A stretch of DNA of 64,000 bases from CAZDDI01 sp964504195 (GCA_964504195.1 CAZDDI010000005.1:62001-126000); one strand, 5' to 3'; positions 1-9,196 are shown, numbered from the stretch's first letter. Numbers and translations: made by a program. The notes: a model not told the origin generated them from the letters alone.

Positions 1-74
1 GCGTGGCGCTTGTGCGGCTGGGAGATTACCCCGCTGCCCGCGCCGCCGCCAGGCTGGTAGGCACCCGCCGATGA
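1..74 (+). CDS. 3' end of an upstream gene (partial)
   Basis: The last 23 codons of a gene entering from the left are open in frame 3 and end in TGA at 72-74 (C-terminus VGTRR). The stop overlaps the ATG of the next gene (ATGA), so the two are probably translationally coupled. The short tail is Ala/Arg-rich (YPAARAAARL) and could be a final helix. It is too short to name. Confidence 0.55.
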   Translation, partial: VALVRLGDYPAARAAARLVGTRR

Positions 75-1531
75 CGCGCTGGTGGGTGCGCTTACTGATT
101 TGGGCGCTGGTGACGGCGCTGTTGGTGGGGCTGTGGCACTGGGCCGGTGCCGCGCCGGTGGGCGCGTGTTGTACGCCGCCGGCCAATGGCTGTTGCGGGA
201 CGCCGGCGAGCGGCTGTTTCCTGTGCCAAACCCAGGATGACGGCGGCGGCGGTAGCGGCGGCACCACCCCGCCCGGCCCGCCGGCCCCCACCCCGCCGCC
301 CGGGCCGGGGGACCCGCCGGGGCCGCCCGGAACCCCCGCGCCGCCGCCGCCCACGCCCGCGCCCCCGCCGGGGCTGCCCGGAGCCGGCTACTATACTAGC
401 GCGTGTGATGCGGTGCTGCTCGGTTGCCCGCACGGGTGGGCGGTGGTGCTCTGGTGGTGTGTGCCCGGCGGACAGTGTTATCTGGTGCGCGCGCGCTGCG
501 CGGCGGCGGGCGAGTGCGACCTGGTAACGCCTACGCCGCGTCCTACGCCCGGCGCGGGCGACCCGTCGCAGTGGCCGTGCGCGGATGTGCCGGACGTGTA
601 CCCCGGCGGCCTGGATCAGACCTGCGACGACTGGCAATGGGATTTGCGCGTGCAGGTGCAGATCCCGCCCGCGCAAGTGCTGCGCCATCCCTGGCCGCGC
701 GCGCTGGTGGGGTTGCCCACTACCCTCTGGTACACGGGGGCGCCGCAGCGCGTCGAGCAGTTCTCAGCGGGCCGCGCCTTCCCCTGTCAGGTCCAGCCGG
801 GCGCGGCGTATAGTCGGCTGGGGGATGTCCCCGCGTGCCCGGCCCCTATCGGCGCACCCAGCGCCGGCACGCGGGTTAATCTGCAACTGGGCGTGGCCTG
901 GCAGCGCTGGCAGCTGGGCGGCCCGGCCGTGTACGGCTACACGCCACCGTATGAGGTGCGGGTCACAGTGGAAGAGCGCGCCTGGAATGCGGCGGGCGCG
1001 GCGGAGGGCTACGTCTTACAGCACACCTTCGAGACCTCGTCGTATGGCCTCATCGCCAATGGCCCGCGCTGGAATCCAGCCTGTCAAGACCGCGCGTGTG
1101 CCTGTGATGAGCGGGTGGCCGGCTGGGATATGCCCGCGTATCAGGGCAGTGTGCAGACCTGGTGGTATCCGCTGTGGACGTGGAAATATGATGAACTGCA
1201 CTGCACCCGCCGCGAGTGGGGGCCCTGCTTCTACCGCGCGGAGCCGCCGCTGGGCCAGCCTTACCAGACGTGTGCGGAGGCGGAGCATTACCAACTGGAA
1301 GTCTGCACGGAATGGCAGTGGCGCCCGGTCACCGGGCCGCTGTTTGGGTGTCCCGGTGAGCAACAGGGCGCGTGGTGTGTGTATGATTTGCGGGGGTTGG
1401 GCTATCACCCGCTGACCCCCTGGGCCGCTGCGGAGACGGCCGGCGCCGATGCGCACGGGGTGCCCTGCGGCAGTTTCACGCCGGGTTTGGCGATTCCGGT
1501 CATCGAAGCGCAATCTATCTTAATTCCGTAG
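71..1531 (+). CDS. Exported cysteine- and proline-rich protein of unknown function
   Basis: A 486-residue protein. A Sec-type signal peptide is visible (RWWVR, then a hydrophobic stretch to about residue 26, with AGAAP as likely cleavage region). It is followed by a cysteine cluster (CC and CxxC pairs, residues 33-52), a Gly/Pro-rich linker (about 57-105), and a 380-residue Cys- and Trp-rich region likely stabilised by disulfides outside the cell. No known catalytic motif was seen. The start is set by the ATGA overlap with the preceding gene. Repeated YxT and WQW segments suggest beta structure. It could be a surface or adhesion protein of the element, but that is a guess. Confidence 0.75.
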   Translation: MTRWWVRLLIWALVTALLVGLWHWAGAAPVGACCTPPANGCCGTPASGCFLCQTQDDGGGGSGGTTPPGPPAPTPPPGPGDPPGPPGTPAPPPPTPAPPPGLPGAGYYTSACDAVLLGCPHGWAVVLWWCVPGGQCYLVRARCAAAGECDLVTPTPRPTPGAGDPSQWPCADVPDVYPGGLDQTCDDWQWDLRVQVQIPPAQVLRHPWPRALVGLPTTLWYTGAPQRVEQFSAGRAFPCQVQPGAAYSRLGDVPACPAPIGAPSAGTRVNLQLGVAWQRWQLGGPAVYGYTPPYEVRVTVEERAWNAAGAAEGYVLQHTFETSSYGLIANGPRWNPACQDRACACDERVAGWDMPAYQGSVQTWWYPLWTWKYDELHCTRREWGPCFYRAEPPLGQPYQTCAEAEHYQLEVCTEWQWRPVTGPLFGCPGEQQGAWCVYDLRGLGYHPLTPWAAAETAGADAHGVPCGSFTPGLAIPVIEAQSILIP

Positions 1532-1536
1532 GACGT

Positions 1537-1595
1537 ACTGCGTAAAGGCGGCGCTGGTTACGCAATACGCAGTCCGCCTTAAAACCAGTAACCAG
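1537..1595 (+). other. Leader with three interleaved complementary segments
   Basis: Between the exported protein and the SSB-like gene, 1537-1543 can pair with 1567-1573 (7 bp), 1545-1551 with 1574-1580 (7 bp), and 1554-1561 with 1588-1595 (8 bp). The order is 1-2-3-1'-2'-3', so the pairings cross each other. It lies 45 bases before the SSB-like start codon and includes CCAGTAACCAG repeats. It may be a structured leader or a short interspersed repeat. Confidence 0.4.
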
Positions 1596-1639
1596 CAACC
1601 AGTTTCAAAGAATTATTCTATGCACAAGGAGTGTGAACG

Positions 1640-2056
1640 ATGAATAACATTTCGCTTTCGGGGGTGGTGGTGCGGCGGCGGGTGTCGCCGGATCAGACGA
1701 CGGTCTACCGGATGTTGATTCCCCGCCAGCCGGGGATGTTGCCGAATCCTGACGGCAAGAACTTCGATGCGATTGACGTGTGTTTCCCGCAGGCCGTGGG
1801 CCGCGCGCCCGCGTGGCAGCCGGGCGACCAGGTGGAAGTGGCCGGGTTCTTGCAGCAGCGCGATACGCGGGAGAGCCTGGTTCACCTGTTGCGCCGCGCT
1901 GAAGGCTGGAGCGCCGGGGAACACCCCGCGTTGCCCAAGGCGGGCACGGGGTTTGTGCAGCAGGCCAAGGTCGAGGTGGTGGCAACGCAGTGGCGGTGGT
2001 TGGGCCGGAAGGAGGAGCGCGAAGCAAGTCGGCCCGCAGCGCCGTCCGCAGCGTAG
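1640..2056 (+). CDS. Single-stranded DNA-binding protein-like OB-fold protein
   Basis: A 138-residue protein preceded by AAGGAG. It begins NNISLSGVVVRRR, the first strand pattern of SSB-type OB folds. A DVCFPQ strand and a GDQVEVAGFLQ segment follow, where SSBs have G-x-x-V-x-V-x-G. After residue 110 the tail is charged, then Ala/Pro-rich. The classical acidic DDDIPF-type tip that recruits partners is absent. Likely role: coating single-stranded DNA during replication or transfer of the element. The fold assignment rests on strand pattern and size only. A terminator-like hairpin follows. Confidence 0.6.
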   Translation: MNNISLSGVVVRRRVSPDQTTVYRMLIPRQPGMLPNPDGKNFDAIDVCFPQAVGRAPAWQPGDQVEVAGFLQQRDTRESLVHLLRRAEGWSAGEHPALPKAGTGFVQQAKVEVVATQWRWLGRKEEREASRPAAPSAA

Positions 2057-2083
2057 TTTTGTAACCCGTCTTGGTGCAGTGTG

Positions 2084-2113
2084 CCGCCCCCACGCCAGTT
2101 CTCGTGGGGGCGG
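2084..2113 (+). terminator. Strong GC hairpin after the SSB-like gene
   Basis: A perfect 10-bp stem (CCGCCCCCAC at 2084-2093 with GTGGGGGCGG at 2104-2113) and a 10-base loop, 28 bases past the stop. No T-run follows, so it may act as a stabiliser. It sits between convergent genes. Confidence 0.5.
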
Positions 2114-2141
2114 TGTGGTTAATCTGCCCGCGCGACGGCGC

Positions 2142-2756
2142 TCAGGGGATGTCCTGATAGCCGGCTGCAAGCAATGTGGGACATTTACGGTCCAAATCCA
2201 GGTAGAGGATGTGAGCGCCTACCGGGCCGCGGAAGCCCAGGCGTTGATAATAGCGGATTAGCCCGGCCCTGGCGGTTTCCAACTCTGCGGGTGTCAGTTG
2301 CGCGGCATTCAGGGGTTGGGCGGTGAGCAGCACCAGGCTACAGCCGTGTCCAAACCGCCGAATCGTCTCCCAGAGCGCGGCCAGACCCATCTTGTACCCC
2401 TGGAAAGCCGGCACAATGCTCAGGTGTTGGATAATCAAGACGTTTTCTCCCCTGACCTGTTCGGACAGCGTGCCTTGGAGCTCCCCGTTGGCATCGTAGA
2501 GCAGGTCGTAGTAGGGGAGTAGCCCGCGGGACCCCTCGCCCGCGGCATCGAAGACATCCCAAATGTTTACCTCATTATCAATCGCAGCTTCAACATCTAC
2601 ATAACAGGCGGTGATTTCCCCGGCTACGTTGTCCGCGTCCGTATCCGTGGAGTGAGGGGTAACTTCCATGATCTTTCCGGTAATGTCAGTAAACAGATCA
2701 TCCTCGTTCAAGGGACCCGCATTGACAAATGTGCTCAGCGTATAGTGAATAATCAT
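2142..2756 (-). CDS. GNAT-family N-acetyltransferase
   Basis: A 204-residue protein. The second half carries the GNAT signature: a strand (ENVLIIQHLSIVP) followed by FQGYKMGLAAL, matching the acetyl-CoA pyrophosphate-binding Q/R-x-x-G-x-G/A loop and its helix, then a Tyr in YYQRLGF where the family has the catalytic region. The N-terminal 75 residues are acidic (DTDADN) and unlike typical GNATs. AGGAG lies 10 bases before the ATG. It lies downstream of the res gene on the same strand, so it may be the last gene of that operon. The substrate cannot be told. Confidence 0.7.
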   Translation of the reverse strand: MIIHYTLSTFVNAGPLNEDDLFTDITGKIMEVTPHSTDTDADNVAGEITACYVDVEAAIDNEVNIWDVFDAAGEGSRGLLPYYDLLYDANGELQGTLSEQVRGENVLIIQHLSIVPAFQGYKMGLAALWETIRRFGHGCSLVLLTAQPLNAAQLTPAELETARAGLIRYYQRLGFRGPVGAHILYLDLDRKCPTLLAAGYQDIP

Positions 2757-2885
2757 CTGCGATGGCTCCTGAATAGTATGGAACAGTGAATTCGGTTATA
2801 TGATAGCCATACTTGCTATATTGGGGATTACCGTTGAAAAGGATCCGCAGCCTTTTCAAAACTTCTATAATGACATACATTTGCT

Positions 2886-5471
2886 TTACCCTACGATAAC
2901 CGGCTCCAGCGCGATCAGATCGGCAAATTCATCGGGATGTAATTGTTCATACTCTTTTTGATGAACGATTTGGTACCGCCATTCGACCTCGGTGAGTTGC
3001 GTGGCGTTCTCGCACCACAGCACAGCAGCGCGATTCTTGGGCGCAACGGTAAGGTCTTCACGGCCTTTGGTTTCGATGAGATGATGCACGCCGTCGCTGG
3101 TGACGGCGACGAAATCCGGCTCGTAATAACGCAGGTTCGCCACGTTGTCGGTATAGGGAATGCTGAAACCGAAACGCTCTGGCAGTTTGGCAAAGCGCGC
3201 CACATCGGGCGCTTTTTCCAGGAACAGCGCAAAGCTCTTCTCGAACTCGTTATCGGCAGCGACGAGGTTGAACACGGTGCGCGTCGCCGTCAGCGTGGGG
3301 CGCGACCAGGGGAAACCCGGCGTGGTGGAGAGTAGCCGCCCGGCTTCGAGCAGTTCCGGCTGCTGCTCCTCGACAATCGCTGTGCGCAGGGCGGTCAGGA
3401 AGGCTTTAACGGTAACGTGTTGCACAATGGGATGCGTGATCGCCTTAATCATGATCGGATCATCCAGATCAACCGGTTCGCCGAAAGCGTAGTCGGCCAG
3501 AAATTCACGGACTTTAGGCACCAATGCGGCAAATTGCGAGGGCAGTTTGAGATCCGCGGCGATACGCTTGGCATAGAACGAAAGTACTTCTTGTGAGGTT
3601 TGCACCTGGGGGATACTGTAATCACGCTCCACCAGTTTCTCCAACGTGATGAGATCGTAACCCTCATACTTGAAATCCTGCGCGGCGGCGTCCCCTGCCT
3701 TTTTGGGCAACACCGGCGTCTGGAACGCGGCTACATTCAGCGTTTCGATTTCCTCGCGCAGCGTGCGCTTGCGCGTGAGGATGGGGCTGAGGATGGGGAT
3801 GGCAATATCGTAGGCCAGTTTCTGCGGATCGGGATGGATAGTCTCGATGACAACCTTGTCCTTGTCCAGGTCCACAGTCTCGAATTCCAGATCCTCATCG
3901 CGCTCCAACTGCTCGACAAACTCGATGAACGCCTGGTTGCCGATGATGTCCACCCGCTCGCTGAAGGCCGGGACACCGGGCTGATTGCCCCGGAACATGA
4001 GCCGTAGCCCGCGCCCGACGGTTTGCTCCGGCAGGATATTGGCCTTGGCGCTATAGGGCCGCAGGCCCACCACCACCGTCACGTTCTGCACGTCCCAGCC
4101 CTCGCGCAGCATCAGCACGCTGACAATCGCATGGATGGGATTATCGGGCAGATCAATCTCGCGGGAAGCCACGCGCGCCGCCTCGATATCGCGCTTGGAG
4201 ACTTCGCCCGCGCGGTCAGTGTGGATGACGAGCAAGCGCTCCCCGGCAAACTCGGCGGGATATTTGGAGCGCAGATAATCGGTCACCTCATCGGCATCTT
4301 TGGTGCTGTTCAGCATGATGAACAAGACCGGCTTGCGCTGGAGCGGCGTCAGTTGATCGCGGTACTCGCGCCAACGCTCTACCCCGGCGGTGAGATACGC
4401 CTGGTAGCGCGTGCTGGCAATGTCAGAAGCGGCTTCGCCCATGCCTTTGGCGACGCCCTTGATGGGCCGCTTGACGATGCTATCGAGGATGGCCTGTTTG
4501 AGTGGGTAATCGAAGACGGTCCAGGTGAACAGCGATCCCTTGCTGTAGCGCGGCGTGGCCGAAACATCCAATTGGATCACGCTATTTTCGCCCAACTCTG
4601 CATGGAGACGGCGGATCGTCTTGTTCCACTCGCTCTCCTCGTCGTGGGTGTGATGCGCCTCATCGTTGGCGACGAAGACCGGCCCGCCGCGCCGCAAAAT
4701 ACGCACGTCGAAGCCTTCCACCTGCGTGAGCGCCGTTGGCGGCTTAGGGCCGAGCATGGCCGTCATCGCCTCTGGCTCGTCATCCGCCGCCGGCTCCGCG
4801 CGCTCATAGAGCTGTTGGATGTTGGTGAGGTAGAGCGCGCCGCTCGAAGCCACCCGCTCCCCCTCGCCGCGCAGGTAGCAATCCAGGTCCCAGAGGAGCT
4901 GGAATTCCGGCGGGATGACCGGATCCACCTTGAAGATGCGCCCGGCGGCGAAATCCGTCACCAGCCGCTCGTAGACGATAACGTTGGGCGCGATGAGCAG
5001 GCTGGTCGCAGCGTACTGCGTCGCATCCTCTAACACGGCGTTGAAGTATTGCCAGGCAATGGCGAGCGCGAGCACTTTGGTCTTGCCGCTGCCCGTCGCC
5101 ATTTTGACGCAATAGCGGGGGAAAGCATCGTATTGCAGCAAGCGCAACTGCTCTTCGGCGGGGACCTGCGCGTAGGTCTCGATGAGATCCTTGTGCCGCC
5201 GCACCTGGGCAACCTCGTAGAGGTAAATGAGCGTTTCGATGGCTTCGCGCTGGAACGGGTAATAGCGGAAGGGTCGCCCATTGGGCAGGCGGTGATCCGC
5301 GCGGAACCAGTGGTTGAGCAACACGCGGCTGGTCGGCGTTGCGCCGGGATATTTGCCGTCCTCGCGCCAGGCGCGCACCGCCTCGCGGATCGCGGGCACG
5401 CACGGCGCGGTTTTGAGCGAGAGTTCCAGCAGCGAAATCTGAGCCGGATCGGCGCGTTTCTTGCGGGGCAT
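2886..5471 (-). CDS. res: Type III restriction endonuclease subunit (Res)
   Basis: An 861-residue SF2 helicase-nuclease. Visible in order: a Q-motif-like PFQREA (about residue 75), Walker A MATGSGKT (about 125), motif II NDEAHH (about 270), motif III VSATP, and motif VI QTVGRGLRL (about 490). The C-terminal PD-(D/E)xK nuclease core reads YEPDFVAV then LIETKG (about 790-815). With Mod it would translocate on ATP and cut unmodified DNA. The chosen ATG lies 1 base after the mod stop codon (TAA-T-ATG). An upstream in-frame start would overlap mod by 53 bases and lacks a better ribosome site. Confidence 0.93.
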   Translation of the reverse strand: MPRKKRADPAQISLLELSLKTAPCVPAIREAVRAWREDGKYPGATPTSRVLLNHWFRADHRLPNGRPFRYYPFQREAIETLIYLYEVAQVRRHKDLIETYAQVPAEEQLRLLQYDAFPRYCVKMATGSGKTKVLALAIAWQYFNAVLEDATQYAATSLLIAPNVIVYERLVTDFAAGRIFKVDPVIPPEFQLLWDLDCYLRGEGERVASSGALYLTNIQQLYERAEPAADDEPEAMTAMLGPKPPTALTQVEGFDVRILRRGGPVFVANDEAHHTHDEESEWNKTIRRLHAELGENSVIQLDVSATPRYSKGSLFTWTVFDYPLKQAILDSIVKRPIKGVAKGMGEAASDIASTRYQAYLTAGVERWREYRDQLTPLQRKPVLFIMLNSTKDADEVTDYLRSKYPAEFAGERLLVIHTDRAGEVSKRDIEAARVASREIDLPDNPIHAIVSVLMLREGWDVQNVTVVVGLRPYSAKANILPEQTVGRGLRLMFRGNQPGVPAFSERVDIIGNQAFIEFVEQLERDEDLEFETVDLDKDKVVIETIHPDPQKLAYDIAIPILSPILTRKRTLREEIETLNVAAFQTPVLPKKAGDAAAQDFKYEGYDLITLEKLVERDYSIPQVQTSQEVLSFYAKRIAADLKLPSQFAALVPKVREFLADYAFGEPVDLDDPIMIKAITHPIVQHVTVKAFLTALRTAIVEEQQPELLEAGRLLSTTPGFPWSRPTLTATRTVFNLVAADNEFEKSFALFLEKAPDVARFAKLPERFGFSIPYTDNVANLRYYEPDFVAVTSDGVHHLIETKGREDLTVAPKNRAAVLWCENATQLTEVEWRYQIVHQKEYEQLHPDEFADLIALEPVIVG

Positions 5472-5472
5472 A

Positions 5473-7491
5473 TTATTCCACCTCCACCCGCAAGGTCTTC
5501 GTGGTGTCATTCCCCAGAATATCAATCACCTTGACCATGATGCGGTACACGCCGGGCGCGTCGTAGGTGTGGGCCGCGCTCAGCGTCAGCGTTTTGTCTT
5601 TGCGCGTGCGATAGGTCTGCCACAGATTGTGGAACGTGTCATCGTGGTTGTCCCAATCCACCGCCCAGTAATCAATCCACTGCGACCAGTGCGTGATGGC
5701 GGCCTGCACGTCGGCGGGGACATCGTCCGGCGGGATGACGAAATCGCTGAGGCGGAGCGTGACGCCGCGCCCGGTTTGCCCCACGTCCACCGCCAGCGCG
5801 GCCAGCTCGAAGAATTTGATGTCGCCCTGCTCCACGGCTTTCTTCTCCAGCACTTCGCGCGGGATGCGCACAAAGCGCACGTTGAGGTTGGCGAGCGTGG
5901 CCTGCTGTTTGGCGATCTCGTTGAGCTCGAAGGCGAAATCCCACCCCAGGATGTCCACCCCGTTGACGGTGGGGGCGTCTTTGCCGCTGCCCATCGCCTT
6001 GCGGAACTCCAGCGCGATCTGCGTCACATCGCCGGGGCAAACCGGCGCATCCACCGCGCCCACATGCACCATCCGCCCGCTCTTGACGCCGTGCAGCCAG
6101 GCGTAGCCGTGGAGAGGCTGCGCCTGGTAGAGCTCGAGAATGAAGCGGCGATACGCCTGCACCTGCTGATTTTGGGTTTTAGATTGTGGATTTTGGGCCG
6201 CCGCGCCGTCTCGCTCACTCGCAAACTCCGCCTGTTGCCACGCCTGGCGCTCGTATTTGCCGAGGTTTTGGACGACGAAGGGTTTGACGCCGGGGATGCC
6301 GAGCAGGCGCTTGCGCGTGGTGTGGATGGCGAAGCGCCCCAGGTCGCAGGCTATCCAGCGGCGACCGAGTTTTTCGGCGACGGCGGGGGTTGTGCCGGAG
6401 CCGCAGAAACAGTCGAGGACGAGGTCACTGGGATTGGAGGAGGCGTTGAGGATACGTTCGAGGAGCGCTTCAGGTTTTTGGGTATCGTAACCAACCGATT
6501 CAGAACCCATCGAGTTTATTACGTTAATATCAGCCCAGAAATCGGGTACATAAACGCCTTTTGCCTCATGAAGATAATATTTTAATTCGGGAACACCTTC
6601 GGAATTCCAATAAATTAACCCCTCTGTATCTAATCGTTCTAATTCATCTGGGTTTTTAAGCCAGTGCATACCATTTTTGCCCCTATTACTAACATCTATT
6701 CCTCTCCATGGTTGACCTGAAACACCAGCCGTTCTTCCACTTGCCATTAAAGGAACTGTACGAAAACACCCTCTTTCATCATGTTTATTATAGTGGCGTT
6801 TTGATGATTCGGAATACTCTCCATATTGAACATTGAAAACATTCTGCATGGATTTTGAATAGAAAAGAATGGTATCATGGCTATTCCGCCATTGAGTAGT
6901 CACATTTGTAGCAATAGCTGACCTTTTCCAAACAATCTCATTTTTGAAATTATCTATTCCAAATACTTCATCCAAAACAGCCTTCGCATAATGCCCTACA
7001 TGCCAGTCCAAATGCACATAAATACTCCCATCCTCCGCCAGCAGTTCGCGGAGCAGGGCGGCGGTCTCGTAGAACCACTGCAAGTACGAATCCAACCCGC
7101 GGCCCCAGGTGTCGCGGTAGGCTTTCTGCTCCAGGATGCTCGGCTCTTTCACAAACGAGGTCGCCGGCGCGTCCGCATCGTCGGGGGATTCGGGGATCGT
7201 CGTGGTAAAGGAAAAATCCGCCCCCACGTTGAAGGGCGGGTCAATGTAAATCAGATTCACCTGCCCGGCAAACTCATCGAGCAGAGAGGGCAGCACATAC
7301 TTCTTGTCGCCCCAAATTAAGCGGTTGCGCCATTCTGTGGGCCGCCCCGCGCTGAACAAGTCCAACGCCATCTGGCGCTCCTGCGCACTCTCGTTCACCG
7401 TCTCCACCGTCTGAAACGGCAGGCGCACTCGCAGCGGGGCCACGCGCTTGCCGTGAAAGTCGTATTTACCTTCCCAGATCAGTTCGGTCAT
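5473..7491 (-). CDS. mod: Type III DNA methyltransferase subunit (Mod)
   Basis: A 672-residue beta-class adenine methylase: motif IV IYIDPPFN (about residue 80) precedes the SAM motif LDCFCGSGTT (about 355), the type III order. The target-recognition region between them (residues about 160-337, bases 6480-7010) is much more AT-rich than the rest of the gene. A segment reading AQNPQSKTQNQQ (bases 6168-6197) looks like a mini-repeat inserted in frame. The C-terminal 100 residues form a PKD-like beta domain. It is co-transcribed with the GHKL ATPase upstream (37-base gap) and res downstream. Confidence 0.93.
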   Translation of the reverse strand: MTELIWEGKYDFHGKRVAPLRVRLPFQTVETVNESAQERQMALDLFSAGRPTEWRNRLIWGDKKYVLPSLLDEFAGQVNLIYIDPPFNVGADFSFTTTIPESPDDADAPATSFVKEPSILEQKAYRDTWGRGLDSYLQWFYETAALLRELLAEDGSIYVHLDWHVGHYAKAVLDEVFGIDNFKNEIVWKRSAIATNVTTQWRNSHDTILFYSKSMQNVFNVQYGEYSESSKRHYNKHDERGCFRTVPLMASGRTAGVSGQPWRGIDVSNRGKNGMHWLKNPDELERLDTEGLIYWNSEGVPELKYYLHEAKGVYVPDFWADINVINSMGSESVGYDTQKPEALLERILNASSNPSDLVLDCFCGSGTTPAVAEKLGRRWIACDLGRFAIHTTRKRLLGIPGVKPFVVQNLGKYERQAWQQAEFASERDGAAAQNPQSKTQNQQVQAYRRFILELYQAQPLHGYAWLHGVKSGRMVHVGAVDAPVCPGDVTQIALEFRKAMGSGKDAPTVNGVDILGWDFAFELNEIAKQQATLANLNVRFVRIPREVLEKKAVEQGDIKFFELAALAVDVGQTGRGVTLRLSDFVIPPDDVPADVQAAITHWSQWIDYWAVDWDNHDDTFHNLWQTYRTRKDKTLTLSAAHTYDAPGVYRIMVKVIDILGNDTTKTLRVEVE

Positions 7492-7528
7492 GGTATGGGC
7501 TCCTTGATTATCTGTCCATAGCCATCGG

Positions 7529-9196
7529 CTATAGGTTACTGGCCCAGGTGCGGTTGGCGCGCTTGCGCCTCATATCTTCTTCCGTAGCGACGAAGACACC
7601 TGGTATATGCTTCAACGCGTAAATCCGCAGCGTGGTCTCCTCCAAATGCACAACAAACTTGTAAAGTTTCGATGTTCTTTGCACCGAGAGTTTGGGTTTG
7701 GGATTAACCTCCCAACACAACACGGTTGGGAACTGTGGAATCAGGTGTTGATGCGCCTGGAAATTGAAGAAACGGTATTCGGCTTCCATTGTGGCGTAAC
7801 GTTCAGGATTACTGGTTTCGTCTTCCTGGAAATGCACTACCAGATCGGCACCCTGACCAGAATAAGCCAGTGTCTCAAAGTTCGCAAAAGGTAACGCACC
7901 CAGAGCTTCTAGCTTCCACAGGACGGCCAGTGTATCTGTTTCATTCTCCGGTTCGCGAAAAATGCGCCTGGGTTCAGAGTGTTCATCCGGTTGCCAGTAG
8001 ACCCAGGCCTGCTCCGACTTTTCCAGATCCTGCTTGCGGTGCTTTAGCTCTTGCGCCCCTTTGCGTTCTTTACGTCGTTGAGGCACCATGCGAAAAACAC
8101 GGTGCTGCTCTGATTTCTCAACTTTTTGGATGGCTTCTCCTACCAGCTTCTTGAAATGCTGGCTTAGCGCGGAATCAACCAGCCCGCTACGGGAGATATT
8201 CATCTCCGTTTGGATGGCATCGCATTCAACCACTAGACAGCATTTACCGACGCCTGGGCGCGCTACAGCCAGCTCGCCGCTCCCCAGTCCGCGTAAGTCA
8301 AGAGAAAAATAGGGGATACCTCGCACCGAGAGAATTAATCCTGTATTGTAATGAACATCTGCCAGCTCATAGTCGCGCTCGTCCCAGGTATAGAAACCTT
8401 TTAACGCCACTTGAAGCGCTTGATTTGTGCCAGGTAGGTTGCGGGTGACGGCCACGGGAGGGTTAATAACAACGGTCCCCTCTGGCGCTACGACGGGCAA
8501 GTTTTGAAACTCAGGAAAACCGAAGGATAAAGATTCAGTGCGTCCTTGTACGGTCAGTATGATGGTTGGAGGGGTTAAACGCTCGCGTGTAAACCCCACA
8601 AACGAGCGATGGGTAAGATAATCACGAATCTCCTCGAAAGTGAAAGGTTGTTCCAGACGATGCGGAGGATGTCCATAAACTTCAATGCTCGTGCCTTGTT
8701 TCAGCACATTCGCAGGTAACTCTGATACATTTGGGCGTGGTTTTTTGCCATTTTCGATAGTCTGCCACGGTTCATTCACTGTAACCTGATAAGCATTCCT
8801 TCCATTGCAGGTCTTGATTTCCAAACGGCGTGAATGATAAGCCATTTTTGACCCCAAGCCCTTCCAGGCAAATTCATCTGCTTGCAACCCTACAATAGCT
8901 GACAATCCCAAACCTAAAAACCGATCCAACCGTCCAGGGAGCTGTGGGTTATTGGTGAAATTCATCCCGCACCCATCATCACTGATTTCGAAAGCGTGCC
9001 CATATTTGGGGTGTACATAATAGGTGATCTGGATATTACTGGCCCCTACCTCTTTTGCGCCAGCGTTGGAAATAAGTTCGCGTAGAAGTTCTAGCGGATG
9101 CGTCCGTTCGAGAATCAATTGCTTCATCAAAGCAACTTCTTGAAAGAAAGGATCTACATCTTGTCCTTTGGCTACCACAAAATCCCCTATTGTCAT
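7529..9196 (-). CDS. GHKL (HSP90/MutL-like) ATPase associated with the R-M operon
   Basis: A 555-residue protein with the Bergerat fold near the N-terminus: ELLRELISNAGAKE (N-box, about residue 36-49, with Asn), EISDDGCGM (G1 box, about 73-81), and WKGLGSKMAYHS (G2-like, about 110-121). A transducer-like domain and a charged KRRKERKGAQ linker follow. The C-terminal third is unrecognised. First gene of the mod-res operon, with AGAGGT before its ATG. MutL/MORC-type ATPases are known neighbours of restriction systems (Iyer, Abhiman and Aravind 2008), and this fits. Probable role: an ATP-gated clamp assisting the R-M complex. Confidence 0.8.
   Translation of the reverse strand: MTIGDFVVAKGQDVDPFFQEVALMKQLILERTHPLELLRELISNAGAKEVGASNIQITYYVHPKYGHAFEISDDGCGMNFTNNPQLPGRLDRFLGLGLSAIVGLQADEFAWKGLGSKMAYHSRRLEIKTCNGRNAYQVTVNEPWQTIENGKKPRPNVSELPANVLKQGTSIEVYGHPPHRLEQPFTFEEIRDYLTHRSFVGFTRERLTPPTIILTVQGRTESLSFGFPEFQNLPVVAPEGTVVINPPVAVTRNLPGTNQALQVALKGFYTWDERDYELADVHYNTGLILSVRGIPYFSLDLRGLGSGELAVARPGVGKCCLVVECDAIQTEMNISRSGLVDSALSQHFKKLVGEAIQKVEKSEQHRVFRMVPQRRKERKGAQELKHRKQDLEKSEQAWVYWQPDEHSEPRRIFREPENETDTLAVLWKLEALGALPFANFETLAYSGQGADLVVHFQEDETSNPERYATMEAEYRFFNFQAHQHLIPQFPTVLCWEVNPKPKLSVQRTSKLYKFVVHLEETTLRIYALKHIPGVFVATEEDMRRKRANRTWASNL

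Noticed and set aside
2698..2880. 60-codon minus-strand frame between res and the GNAT gene
   Set aside because: It overlaps the GNAT start and its ribosome site, has no ribosome site of its own, and resembles no known protein.
4023..5033. Long plus-strand frame of 336 codons inside res
   Set aside because: It lies antisense to a clear helicase-nuclease with all motifs; composition is typical of a shadow frame in GC-rich DNA.
5461..6585. Plus-strand frame of 374 codons inside mod
   Set aside because: Antisense to Mod; no protein-like motif and no ribosome site.
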